Made by a program: the position numbers and the translations under genes. From an uncultured Bacteroidales bacterium (lineage in GTDB: Bacteria > Bacteroidota > Bacteroidia > Bacteroidales > Bacteroidaceae): DNA of 37,183 bases. Numbering within the stretch: position 1 is the first letter of the stretch; every line of letters starts with the position of its first letter. Location: assembly GCA_902799655.1 (NCBI GenBank), contig CADCBH010000024.1, positions 1 to 37,183 on the forward strand. Reading direction: 5' to 3'. Positions 7,588-16,660 of the stretch are shown piece after piece. The notes beneath the pieces were generated by a model. The model worked only from the letters and a program-made list of their open reading frames with translations, was not told where the DNA came from and did no database searches.

Positions 7588-8930
7588 GCGGCTTCCTCCT
7601 TAATTTGTTTGATGATTTCTACCAATTCGTCAATCTCCTCCATCGAGCGCTGTTCGGTAACAGCCAACATCAGCGTATGGTCATCGACTTTGACACCAGC
7701 CATAAAACCAGCATCGGCACATGAGGCGATGAGATGATCGACATCACCGTCGTAGGTCACGCAGAACTCATTGAAGAACGGCTGCTGGTATTTCAGCTTA
7801 AACCATCCAGTCTTCTCCAACTGCTCTAAGAGATAGTGGGCACCACCATATGACAATTCACACGCTTCGCGCAATCCCTGACGGCCCATCACGCTGAGGT
7901 AAATGGTGACATACAGAGCCATCAGTGACTGATTAGAACAGATGTTCGACGTAGCTTTCTGCCTGCGAATATGCTGCTCGCGGGCTTGCAGTGTCAGTAC
8001 GAAAGCACGTTGTCCACGATTGTCGCGAGTCAAACCAACGATGCGTCCGGGCATCTTTCGGATGAGTTTCTCCGTACAACACATATAGCCCACGCCAGGA
8101 CCTCCGAACGACATCGGGATGCCTAACGATTGTCCATCGCCAACGGCAATGTCTGCACCCCACTCGGCAGGGGTCTTCAGTACAGCAAGATCAGCAGCAA
8201 TGCTATTGATGATGAACAACGCTTTCTGCTCGTGAACGGCATCAGCCACTCCCGTCCAGTCTTCAACGATACCATAGTAGTTAGGCTGCTGAACCACCAC
8301 ACCAGCAATACCGCCCTGCTGCAAGCGTTCCTCTAGATGCAGCCTTGAAGTGACGCCCTTCTCCTCAGCAATGGTCTCGATGCGAATACCATGATACTTG
8401 GCATAGGTATCCACTACACGACGTACCTTGGGATCAACGGTAGCACTTACCAGTACGGTATCAGCCTTCTTGGCATTGGCAAAAGCCATCATGACAGCCT
8501 CAGCAGTAGCCGTAGCACCATCGTACATCGAGGCATTACTCACATCCATACCTGTCAGCTCAGCCATCATCGACTGGTATTCGAAGATATAGTGTAATGT
8601 GCCCTGCGATATCTCGGCCTGATAAGGTGTATAACTGGTCAAGAACTCTGAACGCTGAATGATACTCTGCACCACAGATGGGGCATAATGATCATAGATG
8701 CCTGCTCCGGCAAAGACTGTCAGAGGGCCGCCCCAAGCATAGGCAGACATCTCGTCGAACAACTGTCGAATCTCCACCTCGCTCAAGGCCTCGGGCAGAT
8801 TGTATTCCTGTCGGAAGCGGATGGTCTCGGGAATATCGGCATAGAGGTCGTCAAGAGTGGCGACACCGACACGTTCCAGCATAGCCTTCAGATCGTCGGC
8901 AGTATGGGGAAAATACTTATACTCCATCAT
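7584..8930 (-). CDS. gcvPA: Glycine dehydrogenase (decarboxylating) subunit 1, P-protein
   Basis: This 448-residue protein is the N-terminal-half subunit of the two-chain glycine decarboxylase. It starts MEYKYFPHTADDLKAML, typical of the family, and includes the TSYTPYQAEISQGTLHYIFE and NASMYDGATATAEA stretches conserved in GcvPA. Two adjacent ATGs (8928-8930 and 8925-8927) are possible; the first overlaps the gcvH stop by one base. It forms a heterotetramer with GcvPB. The split form of the P-protein is found in many Bacteria, unlike the single chain of E. coli. Confidence 0.95.
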   Translation of the reverse strand: MMEYKYFPHTADDLKAMLERVGVATLDDLYADIPETIRFRQEYNLPEALSEVEIRQLFDEMSAYAWGGPLTVFAGAGIYDHYAPSVVQSIIQRSEFLTSYTPYQAEISQGTLHYIFEYQSMMAELTGMDVSNASMYDGATATAEAVMMAFANAKKADTVLVSATVDPKVRRVVDTYAKYHGIRIETIAEEKGVTSRLHLEERLQQGGIAGVVVQQPNYYGIVEDWTGVADAVHEQKALFIINSIAADLAVLKTPAEWGADIAVGDGQSLGIPMSFGGPGVGYMCCTEKLIRKMPGRIVGLTRDNRGQRAFVLTLQAREQHIRRQKATSNICSNQSLMALYVTIYLSVMGRQGLREACELSYGGAHYLLEQLEKTGWFKLKYQQPFFNEFCVTYDGDVDHLIASCADAGFMAGVKVDDHTLMLAVTEQRSMEEIDELVEIIKQIKEEAA

Positions 8931-9310
8931 TACTTCTCACAAAAGGCTGCATAGGCTTTGGCATCCATTAGGCTGTCCAGTTCCGACTTATCGGAGAGTT
9001 CCACCTTGATAATCCAGTTAGCATAGGCATCGTTGTTGATGAGTTCGGGCTGATCTTCGAGGGCTTCATTGACCTCGACGACAACGCCTGTCACAGGAGC
9101 AATCAGGTCGCTGGCGGCCTTGACACTCTCTACGGCGCCAAACTCCTCGCCTGCCGTCACTTCATCATCTACTTCAGGCATATCGACATAGACGACATTG
9201 CCGAGGGCATTCTGTGCATAGTCACTGATACCAATGAAACCAATGTTTCCTTCTACGCGTACATACTCGTGTGACTCACTATAGTAGAGTCCTTCCATTA
9301 CTTTTGCCAT
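8930..9310 (-). CDS. gcvH: Glycine cleavage system H protein (lipoyl carrier)
   Basis: This 126-residue carrier has the lipoyl-domain motif FGAVESVKAASDL, with K64 as the lipoylation site. It carries the aminomethyl intermediate from the P-protein to the T-protein and is then reoxidised by LpdA. It starts with an ATG six bases after the gcvT stop and overlaps the next gene, gcvPA, by one base. Its own modifying enzyme is encoded at the head of the operon. Confidence 0.95.
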   Translation of the reverse strand: MAKVMEGLYYSESHEYVRVEGNIGFIGISDYAQNALGNVVYVDMPEVDDEVTAGEEFGAVESVKAASDLIAPVTGVVVEVNEALEDQPELINNDAYANWIIKVELSDKSELDSLMDAKAYAAFCEK

Positions 9311-9316
9311 AGGTTA

Positions 9317-10396
9317 TTACTTTTTATAATTTTTATGATAGAATTGTTTCTTAACGATATGTCCTGCAAATGTCTTTTTGCGAATCTGGATGTCAACCTC
9401 GGTATCGAGAGTGGCATAGCGGCTATCGACGAGTGCCATGCAGACGCTCTTATCAACAGAGATGGCGTGGTAGCCCGTAGTCACCTCACCAATCTGCTCA
9501 CCATCCTTCAGCACAGGATAGCCGTGACGGGGTATCGCCTTGTCGTGGAGTTCAATGCCCACGAGTTTCTTGGCGGGACCTTCTGTTTTCTGACGAGCCA
9601 GAGCTTCCTTTCCGATGAATTCCTCCTTATCGAGTTTGACAAAGATACCTAAACCCGCCATAATGGGTGTGATGTCCTCAGACAGCTCGTCACCATAGAG
9701 TGGCAGACCGACCTCGAAGCGCAGGGTATCACGACAGCCCAGTCCACAAGGCTTACAGCGTCCACTGGCTATGAGTTGATCCCAGTACTCATTAATAAGA
9801 ATAGGTGTAGCATAGATTTCGAAGCCGTCCTCACCAGTATATCCCGTACGCGACAGAATTTCATCGCCTATCTGCTTGAAGGTGTAGAACGCGAGGTCGG
9901 AGCCATCAATATCCAACACATCTTTCATAACCTGCTCAGCCTGTGGTCCTTGAATGGCGATTTCTCCGTAGTCATTGCTCTGATGATCGAGAGTGACATC
10001 AAAGCCCTCTGCCTGCTGTTGTATCCAAGCCCAGTCCTTATCGATATTAGAGGCGTTGATGACGAGGAAGTAGCGGTCTTGCGCCTGTTTATACACCAAC
10101 AGATCATCGACAACGCCTCCATGTTCATAGCACATCATGCCATAGAGTATCTTGCCTGGTTCAGCCTTGGTGATATCGTTGGTGAAGATGTGGTTGACGT
10201 ACCGTTCGGCATCACGTCCTGTGATGAGTACCTCACCCATGTGGCTCACGTCGAAAACGCCACAAGCCGTGCGCACAGCCTGATGCTCATCAATGATGTT
10301 AGTATACTGAATAGGCATGTCGAAACCGCCAAAAGGGGATATCAAGGCTCCGAGAGCTACATGTTTGTCATAAAGACAGGTTCGTTTGTTGTCCAT
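9317..10396 (-). CDS. gcvT: Aminomethyltransferase (glycine cleavage T-protein)
   Basis: This 359-residue protein transfers the methylene group from aminomethyl-GcvH to tetrahydrofolate and releases ammonia. It begins MDNKRTCLYDKHVALGA and has the family stretches PFGGFDMPIQY, GVFDVSHMGEV and SRTGYTGEDGFEI. The frame is open 24 codons further upstream, but that part would overlap the end of lplA. The ATG at 10396 lies 5 bases after the lplA stop and fits the family N-terminus, so it was chosen. Confidence 0.93.
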   Translation of the reverse strand: MDNKRTCLYDKHVALGALISPFGGFDMPIQYTNIIDEHQAVRTACGVFDVSHMGEVLITGRDAERYVNHIFTNDITKAEPGKILYGMMCYEHGGVVDDLLVYKQAQDRYFLVINASNIDKDWAWIQQQAEGFDVTLDHQSNDYGEIAIQGPQAEQVMKDVLDIDGSDLAFYTFKQIGDEILSRTGYTGEDGFEIYATPILINEYWDQLIASGRCKPCGLGCRDTLRFEVGLPLYGDELSEDITPIMAGLGIFVKLDKEEFIGKEALARQKTEGPAKKLVGIELHDKAIPRHGYPVLKDGEQIGEVTTGYHAISVDKSVCMALVDSRYATLDTEVDIQIRKKTFAGHIVKKQFYHKNYKK

Positions 10397-10401
10397 AATA
10401 T

Positions 10402-11082
10402 CTATAATGATTGTTGTTGTTCGATGTGGATAATGTCTTCGCTCGACAGCGGGAAACTGCCAACGCATAAGGTATTGCGGATAAGGCTCTTCACCTCTTC
10501 GAGGGAGAGTGTGGTATGGTCTTTCAGCAACGTGATGCGCTGGCGGACGCTTTGTATGCCTTTCGAGGCGAGTTTCTCTTCAGTAGGGGTAATGGCATGG
10601 AGCATGTGTTCCATATTGGTATCGTAGAGCAAGGTACCATGAACGATTGTGCGTCCAGGTAGATGATAGGATGCCGTACCACTCACTTTGCGATCGCCTA
10701 TCATCACATCGTTATGAGTGGTACCTACAGCTTCTACACCCATCTTGCGCAGACAGAGCAGTTCCATCCCGATAAAGCTATTGAAAGCAAAGCCAACCTT
10801 GTCAGTAGCCGTCACGTAAGAAAGCATCAGATTCTGCTTGTCGGCATAGACGCAACCTCCCCCACTCTTGCGCTGGAAAAGGCGGATGCCGTGCTGGCGA
10901 CAATAATCTTCGTTGACCTCCTGCTCGACGAACTGGTTACGACCATAGATGACACTCGGTTCAACCTGCCACATGAAAAAGTAGTCATTAGGCGGCAACT
11001 GGCGCGCCACATACTCCTCCATAGCAAGATAGAAAGAGAGTTCTCTATCGTTATGCTCTTCAGGCAGTTCTACATATAGCAT
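10402..11082 (-). CDS. lplA: Lipoate-protein ligase A family protein, first gene of the glycine cleavage operon
   Basis: This 226-residue protein has the biotin/lipoate ligase fold: RKSGGG at 71-76 (the RRxxGGG motif) and GDRKVSG with K132, the residue that contacts the lipoyl group. It activates lipoate with ATP and attaches it to carrier lysines. It is much shorter than E. coli LplA (about 338) because it lacks the C-terminal accessory domain, so it may need a partner or act as an octanoyl/lipoyl transferase. Its place in front of gcvT and gcvH says its main client is GcvH. A good promoter lies 35 bases upstream. Confidence 0.87.
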   Translation of the reverse strand: MLYVELPEEHNDRELSFYLAMEEYVARQLPPNDYFFMWQVEPSVIYGRNQFVEQEVNEDYCRQHGIRLFQRKSGGGCVYADKQNLMLSYVTATDKVGFAFNSFIGMELLCLRKMGVEAVGTTHNDVMIGDRKVSGTASYHLPGRTIVHGTLLYDTNMEHMLHAITPTEEKLASKGIQSVRQRITLLKDHTTLSLEEVKSLIRNTLCVGSFPLSSEDIIHIEQQQSL

Positions 11083-11116
11083 AGGTAATGTTTAGGATGT
11101 AGTGTATTTAGCAGTG

Positions 11117-11148
11117 CAAATATATGAAGTTTTTATGTAATATGCAAG
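11117..11148 (-). promoter_or_regulatory. Promoter of the lplA-gcvTHPAPB-lpdA operon
   Basis: On the minus strand CTTG (11145-11148), a 20-base spacer, then TATATTTG (11117-11124). The leader to the lplA ATG at 11082 is only about 28 bases, too short for a glycine riboswitch. Confidence 0.65.
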
Positions 11149-11262
11149 TATTTTAGCAGAATTAATTTTATTTAGGACAGGAAGAGGCAGAATGCGCAAC
11201 CGATTGCACGCCTGCCAAAGATTTTTTTAATTGTCAGAATAGCAACATATTAATATAATGAC

Positions 11263-11270
11263 TACCTTTG
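11263..11270 (+). promoter_or_regulatory. -7 element for the alpha-amylase gene
   Basis: TACCTTTG lies 31 bases ahead of the amylase ATG. No good TTTG is seen at the usual 19-21 base spacing, which may mean an activator is needed. The rest of 11149-11301 is AT-rich and shows no gene. Confidence 0.55.
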
Positions 11271-11301
11271 CAAACAGAAAACCTAAAAAGATATCAACAC
11301 A

Positions 11302-13335
11302 ATGAAACGTTTGTATACTTTACTCCTTGCCGTAGTCGCAACGCTGACAATGGCAGCACAGGCAGCACAGGGATGGCCCAATAAGTATGAAGGAGTTATG
11401 CTCCAAGGATTCTATTGGGATTCGTTTTCCCAGTCACAGTGGGTCAAATTAGAGAAGCAGGCTGACGAACTGTCGCAGTATTTCACACTGGTATGGCTGC
11501 CTCAGAGCGCCAACTGCGGAGGAACCTCGATGGGATATGATGATCTATACTGGTTCCCAGGCCATTACGACAGTTCGTTTGGTAGCGAGACTGAACTGCG
11601 CTCACTGATTCAGACCTTTAAATCTAAAGGCATTGGCACCATCGCTGATGTCGTCATCAACCATCGTAGAAACGTTTCAAGCTGGGTGGACTTCCCCAGA
11701 GAGACCTACAACGGTTTAACCTATGAACTCAAGTCAACAGACATCTGTGCCAACGACGATAAAGGAGCCACCAAGAATTGGGCAACCCAGAACAATTACC
11801 AACTCAGCTCCAACAACGATACTGGCGAGGGATGGGATGGTATGCGCGACCTCGATCACGCGAGTGAGAATGTGCAAAAGAACGTCAAGGCCTATTTGAA
11901 GATGTTGCTCAACGATCTCGGATATGTCGGATTCCGCTATGATATGGTGAAGGGCTATAGCGCTTCATTCACAAAATTGTACAACGAAGACGCTGAGCCC
12001 ACCTATTCTGTAGGAGAATACTGGGATGGCTATGCCCCTACTGTCAAGAACTGGATTAAAAATACAGGTAAGACCAGCGCCGCTTTTGACTTTTCGTTCC
12101 GCTACACCGTGCGTAATGCACTCAGAGGTAGTTCCAATGACAATAACACCCAAAATTGGAATCAGGCTGCCAACTATAGCCTGCTGAATTCGGAAAGTAT
12201 CATGAAGGATGTCGACTATCGCCGATATGCAGTCACCTTCGTTGAGAATCACGATACTGAGAAGCGTTCAAACGCTGATCAAGACCCTATCAAGAAGGAC
12301 ACGCTTGCAGCCAATGCCTACCTGTTGGCTATGCCTGGCACACCCTGTGTATTCTACAGACACTGGATTGACTGCAAGCAGAGCATCAAGGCTATGATTG
12401 ACGTACGCAGAGCAGCAGGCATCCAGAATACCAGCACCTATACCGGTGTGGTGACCGACCAGCAGAAATACGCTGCTTATTCCTCAGATGGCAGCAAGAG
12501 CAAGCTTCTTGTTGTCGTAGGACAGACGGGACTCTATACCCCCGATGCATCATGGATTAAAGTACTTGAAGGTTATCACTTCGCCTACTACCTCGACAAG
12601 GGAGCCAACACCGCGTGGGTGGACCTCGCATCAGGCGAATATGAGGGTACTCAGAAGGCGACTTTGACAGCTGTTACCGCTACGGCTGGTGCCCAGCTGG
12701 TATATACCACCGACGGTTCTACACCTACTGCAAGCAGTACGAAGGTAGCTAGTGGCACGAAGATTGACATAGCTGGCAACATGACGCTGAAGGTTGGTCT
12801 GCTCATTGGTGGCACAGTCAGCGGCATCGTTACACGCACCTACACAGAGCCCGAGCCACTCCCACAGGCAGAATGCATCGTTAATCCCGGTGAGGTCTGT
12901 GCCTTCTTCGAGGCTCCAGATGAATGGAAAAACGACATCAGTTGCTGGGCTTGGACCGACACTCCTTCAGACAATTTCACCTATGCCAACAAAGGATGGC
13001 CAGGCGTGCGCTGCACCTTCTTAGGCGTAACAGAGAACGGTAAAAAGGTATGGAAGTGGACATGGGACGGCACGAAGCAGAACAACTCCACTGCTACACA
13101 ACCTGCCAAGATTATCTTCAATAACACCTCATCGCCTCAGACTGGCAACCTCGATTTTAGCAACGGTGGTTACTATAACAAGGACGGACTGGTAAAGGTC
13201 ATTGAGACTGGCATAGAAGAAGTTAGAAGTAAAATATCAGACACAAAAGGTAGAATCTATGACCTTCAAGGCCGTCGAGTCACTAACATGCAACGCGGCA
13301 TCTACATCGTCAATGGGAAGAAATATGTGAGATAG
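11302..13335 (+). CDS. Secreted alpha-amylase, GH13 with starch-binding module and T9SS-like C-terminal tail
   Basis: This 677-residue enzyme hydrolyses alpha-1,4-glucan. The signal peptide spans about 1-21. The GH13 barrel shows DVVINH (116-121), nucleophile D214 in GFRYD, acid/base E239 in SVGEYW, and D318 in ENHDTE. After the barrel come a chitobiase-like beta domain (about 450-510, with YTTDGSTPT) and a module like starch-binding CBM26 (about 530-635, with FFEAPDEWKN and aromatic residues). The end, IYDLQGRRVTNMQRGIYIVN, followed by GKKYVR, resembles the C-terminal sorting domains of type IX secretion substrates, so export to the surface is likely. No Sus-like partner genes flank it. Confidence 0.92.
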   Translation: MKRLYTLLLAVVATLTMAAQAAQGWPNKYEGVMLQGFYWDSFSQSQWVKLEKQADELSQYFTLVWLPQSANCGGTSMGYDDLYWFPGHYDSSFGSETELRSLIQTFKSKGIGTIADVVINHRRNVSSWVDFPRETYNGLTYELKSTDICANDDKGATKNWATQNNYQLSSNNDTGEGWDGMRDLDHASENVQKNVKAYLKMLLNDLGYVGFRYDMVKGYSASFTKLYNEDAEPTYSVGEYWDGYAPTVKNWIKNTGKTSAAFDFSFRYTVRNALRGSSNDNNTQNWNQAANYSLLNSESIMKDVDYRRYAVTFVENHDTEKRSNADQDPIKKDTLAANAYLLAMPGTPCVFYRHWIDCKQSIKAMIDVRRAAGIQNTSTYTGVVTDQQKYAAYSSDGSKSKLLVVVGQTGLYTPDASWIKVLEGYHFAYYLDKGANTAWVDLASGEYEGTQKATLTAVTATAGAQLVYTTDGSTPTASSTKVASGTKIDIAGNMTLKVGLLIGGTVSGIVTRTYTEPEPLPQAECIVNPGEVCAFFEAPDEWKNDISCWAWTDTPSDNFTYANKGWPGVRCTFLGVTENGKKVWKWTWDGTKQNNSTATQPAKIIFNNTSSPQTGNLDFSNGGYYNKDGLVKVIETGIEEVRSKISDTKGRIYDLQGRRVTNMQRGIYIVNGKKYVR

Positions 13336-13366
13336 CATACTGAACGCTCGAAAAAGTCGAATAATA

Positions 13367-13398
13367 TTTGGATTTTCACTCACTTATTCGTACCTTTG
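13367..13398 (+). promoter_or_regulatory. Promoter of dxs-trkA-trkH
   Basis: TTTG (13367-13370), 20 bases, then TACCTTTG (13391-13398): a full consensus match. Predicted transcription begins near 13404. Confidence 0.75.
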
Positions 13399-13424
13399 CA
13401 CTTTGAAAGTAAAAATGAAAGAAT

Positions 13425-15305
13425 TTGGAAACTTCGAGCAAGGGTCTGTTAACCCAAATACAATATCCAGCTGACCTTCGAAAGCTGAGTGTCGATGATT
13501 TGCCACAGGTTTGCGACGAGCTGCGCGAAGACATTGTGAAAGAGCTATCGGTCAATCCTGGACACCTGGCATCAAGTCTGGGTGTAGCAGAGATTACCGT
13601 TGCCCTTCACTATGTCTATGAGACACCCGAAGACCGCATTGTATGGGACGTTGGTCATCAGGCTTACGGACATAAGATACTCACAGGGCGACGCGAGCAG
13701 TTCTCGACCAATCGCCGACTAGGTGGTATTCGTCCATTCCCCTCACCCATTGAGAGCGAATACGATACCTTTGCATGTGGGCATGCCTCGAACAGTATCT
13801 CAGCAGCATTGGGTATGGCTGTAGCTGCCAAACTCGAAGGCAAGGACCGTCATGTTGTTGCAGTTATTGGTGACGGCGCTATGTCGGGAGGTCTCGCCTT
13901 TGAAGGCTTGAACAATGTTTCATCAAGCGATAACGACCTGCTTATCATCCTCAACGACAACAACATGTCAATCGACCGTGCTGTAGGAGGCATGCAGGAG
14001 TATCTGCTTTCATTCAGCACCAACGAAACCTATAACGCTCTGCGCTTCAAGGTCACTAGTTGGCTTCATAAGAAAGGCTTGTTTGAAGATGATCGCCGTC
14101 GTGGTCTTATCCGTCTGACCAACGCACTTAAATCAGCTATCTCACACCAGCAGAATGTCTTCGAAGGTATGGACATCCGCTACTTTGGTCCTTTCAACGG
14201 GCACGATGTCAAGGAGTTGGTTCGTATCTTGCGCCAGCTGAAAGATATGAAAGGTCCCAAGCTGCTACACCTGCATACTCAGAAAGGTCACGGCTATGCC
14301 CCTGCTGAGAAAGACGTCACTACGTGGCATGCCCCAGGTAAGTTCGACCCCGATACGGGCGAACGTCTGGTGAAAGATACCACCAATAAACCGCCACGCT
14401 TTCAAGATGTCTTTGGTGAGACGCTGCTGGAGCTGGCACGTCAGAACGATAAGATTGTTGGTGTAACTCCTGCTATGCCTACAGGCTGTTCCATGAATAT
14501 CATGATGAAGGAAATGCCAGAGCGTACCTTCGATGTTGGCATTGCCGAAGGTCATGCCATCACCTTCTCAGGTGGAATGGCCAAGGACGGTCTCCTACCC
14601 TTCTGTAACATCTACAGTGCCTTTGCACAGCGCGCTTACGACAATATTATCCACGACATAGCATTGCTGAATCTTAACGTGGTTATTTGTCTCGACCGAG
14701 CCGGCTTGGTAGGCGAAGATGGTCCAACACACCACGGTGCCTTCGATATGGCTGCCTTACGTGTCATCCCTAACCTTACCATTGCCTCACCCATGGACGA
14801 GCATGAACTGCGTCGTTTGATGTATACTGCCCAATTGCCCGATAAAGGACCATTCGTCATCCGTTATCCCAGAGGATGCGGTTCACTGGTTGACTGGCGC
14901 TGCCCACTAGAAGCAATCCCTGTTGGCAAAGGCCGTAAGTTGAAAGACGGCAGCGAAGTGGCTGTAATTACCATCGGTCCAATAGGAACTTCTGCTGCGG
15001 AAGTGATTGCCGACAATTCTACTGTCGCCCACTACGACCTCCGTTTCCTGAAGCCTCTCGATGAGGATATGCTCCACGAGATTGGACGCAAGTTCAAGAA
15101 GATCGTAACGATAGAAGACGGTGTTCGCAAGGGTGGTATGGGCACTGCCGTGATGGAATGGCTCTCTGACCACGGCTACACACCTACCGTGAAGCGTTTG
15201 GGATTACCCGACGAGTTTGTAGAACACGGCAAGGTCTCTGAACTCCAAGCCATAGCTGGCATCGATCAGACAAATATACAAAAAGTCATAGAAGAACTAC
15301 TATGA
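13425..15305 (+). CDS. dxs: 1-deoxy-D-xylulose-5-phosphate synthase
   Basis: This 626-residue thiamine diphosphate enzyme makes DXP from pyruvate and glyceraldehyde-3-phosphate, the first step of the MEP isoprenoid route. The ThDP motif runs from GDGAMSGG (149-156) to LNDNNMSI, and [15 protein letters not shown] and the PRG near the C-terminus are also typical. There is no in-frame ATG at the 5' end: the frame opens after a TGA at 13416-13418, and the first usable codon is TTG at 13425. An ATG at 13415 is out of frame and ends after 19 codons. Either TTG is the start or a one-base change disrupts an original ATG-started N-terminus. The body is intact. It overlaps trkA by 4 bases. Confidence 0.93.
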   Translation: METSSKGLLTQIQYPADLRKLSVDDLPQVCDELREDIVKELSVNPGHLASSLGVAEITVALHYVYETPEDRIVWDVGHQAYGHKILTGRREQFSTNRRLGGIRPFPSPIESEYDTFACGHASNSISAALGMAVAAKLEGKDRHVVAVIGDGAMSGGLAFEGLNNVSSSDNDLLIILNDNNMSIDRAVGGMQEYLLSFSTNETYNALRFKVTSWLHKKGLFEDDRRRGLIRLTNALKSAISHQQNVFEGMDIRYFGPFNGHDVKELVRILRQLKDMKGPKLLHLHTQKGHGYAPAEKDVTTWHAPGKFDPDTGERLVKDTTNKPPRFQDVFGETLLELARQNDKIVGVTPAMPTGCSMNIMMKEMPERTFDVGIAEGHAITFSGGMAKDGLLPFCNIYSAFAQRAYDNIIHDIALLNLNVVICLDRAGLVGEDGPTHHGAFDMAALRVIPNLTIASPMDEHELRRLMYTAQLPDKGPFVIRYPRGCGSLVDWRCPLEAIPVGKGRKLKDGSEVAVITIGPIGTSAAEVIADNSTVAHYDLRFLKPLDEDMLHEIGRKFKKIVTIEDGVRKGGMGTAVMEWLSDHGYTPTVKRLGLPDEFVEHGKVSELQAIAGIDQTNIQKVIEELL

Positions 15306-16660
15306 AGATTATTATCGCAGGGGCAGGTGCCGTAGGCACGCACCTGTCGAAACTTATGTCGAAAGACCATCAGGACTGTGTACTCATTGACGAGCAGGCA
15401 GAGCGCTTGGCGGGCCTAGAAGGACGGTACGATATCATGACCCTCCACGGATCACCCACCAGTATACAAACGTTGAAGGAGGCTGGCATAGAACATACCG
15501 ACCTCTTCGTGGGTGTTACCCCCGACGAGAGTGTCAACATGAATGCCTGCATGATTGCCCATGCCCTTGGTGCCAAGAAGACTGTGGCCCGTATTGACAA
15601 CTTTGAGTATCTGGCACCCAACCTGAAGTCTTTTTTCGAGAATATGGGTATCAACTCACTCATCTATCCTGAGGTGTTAGCTGCCATTGATATCACCAAT
15701 GGACTGAAAATGTCGTGGGTGCGCCAGCGGTGGGATGTTCATGGTGGTGCTCTTGTCATGTTAGGCATCAAGTTGCGTGAGTCTTGTGAGATTCTGAACC
15801 AACCACTCAGAACGCTATGCGGTCCTGACGACCCTTACCACATCGTAGCCATCAAGCGTAGCGACGAGACGCTGATTCCTGGAGGTAACGACGAGTTGCG
15901 CGTCAACGACATCGCTTACTTCATGACCACTCGAGAGTATATTCCATACATCCGCAAGATATCAGGCAAGGAACATTATGCTGACGTGAAGAATGTCATC
16001 ATTATGGGTGGCAGCAAGACAGCAGTACGCGTAGCGCTGACTGTACCCGACTATATGAACGTGAAAATCATCGAAATCAACGAGCAACGCTGTGAACGCC
16101 TCAACGAGTTATTGAACGATGTTGATACGATGATTATCCACGGTGATGGTCGCGACATGGGACTGCTGCAGGATGAAGGCATACAGAACACACAAGCCTT
16201 CGTCGCCCTTACCGACAACACTGAGACCAACATCCTGGCCTGTCTCACCGCCAAGCGTATGGGTGTACGCAAGACGGTAGCTATGGTCGAGAACCTCGAC
16301 TATGTAGAGATGGCAGAAAGTCTTGATATCGGTACTATCATCAACAAGAAGACGCTGGCAGCAGGCCATATCTACCAGATGATGCTGGATGCCGATGTCA
16401 CCAATGTACGCTCTCTGATGATGGTTGACTCAGATGTTGCTGAATTCATTGCTGCCGAGGGTTCACGTGTCACCAAGAAAGCAGTCAAGGACCTGGGACT
16501 CCCCTTTGGTATGACTATTGGTGGTTTGGTACGTCATGACCAAGGCATCCTCGTCAATGGTAACACTCAGATTGAGGCAGGCGACTCAGTGATGGTATTC
16601 TGTCATGAGCAGAACCTCAAGAAAGTAGAGAAATATTTCAAGGCCAACGTGCTATGGTGA
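15302..16660 (+). CDS. trkA: Trk potassium uptake regulator TrkA
   Basis: This 452-residue cytoplasmic protein gates the TrkH channel in response to nucleotides. It has two RCK units in tandem: the first Rossmann fold begins [14 protein letters not shown] (GxGxxG at 7-12) and the second begins [12 protein letters not shown] near residue 232, where the glycine motif is degenerate. Each is followed by a RCK_C domain (about 135-220 and 365-450). The ATG overlaps the dxs stop by 4 bases and the end overlaps trkH by 7 bases, so all three genes are likely translated together. Confidence 0.93.
   Translation: MKIIIAGAGAVGTHLSKLMSKDHQDCVLIDEQAERLAGLEGRYDIMTLHGSPTSIQTLKEAGIEHTDLFVGVTPDESVNMNACMIAHALGAKKTVARIDNFEYLAPNLKSFFENMGINSLIYPEVLAAIDITNGLKMSWVRQRWDVHGGALVMLGIKLRESCEILNQPLRTLCGPDDPYHIVAIKRSDETLIPGGNDELRVNDIAYFMTTREYIPYIRKISGKEHYADVKNVIIMGGSKTAVRVALTVPDYMNVKIIEINEQRCERLNELLNDVDTMIIHGDGRDMGLLQDEGIQNTQAFVALTDNTETNILACLTAKRMGVRKTVAMVENLDYVEMAESLDIGTIINKKTLAAGHIYQMMLDADVTNVRSLMMVDSDVAEFIAAEGSRVTKKAVKDLGLPFGMTIGGLVRHDQGILVNGNTQIEAGDSVMVFCHEQNLKKVEKYFKANVLW

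Noticed and set aside
9776-10627. Long plus-strand ORF (283 codons) opposite gcvT and lplA
   Set aside because: Both opposite genes are clear family members with coupled overlaps; this frame has no family resemblance.
11083-11148. Glycine riboswitch ahead of the glycine cleavage operon
   Set aside because: The leader from the predicted promoter to the first ATG is about 28 bases, and no aptamer-like structure is visible.
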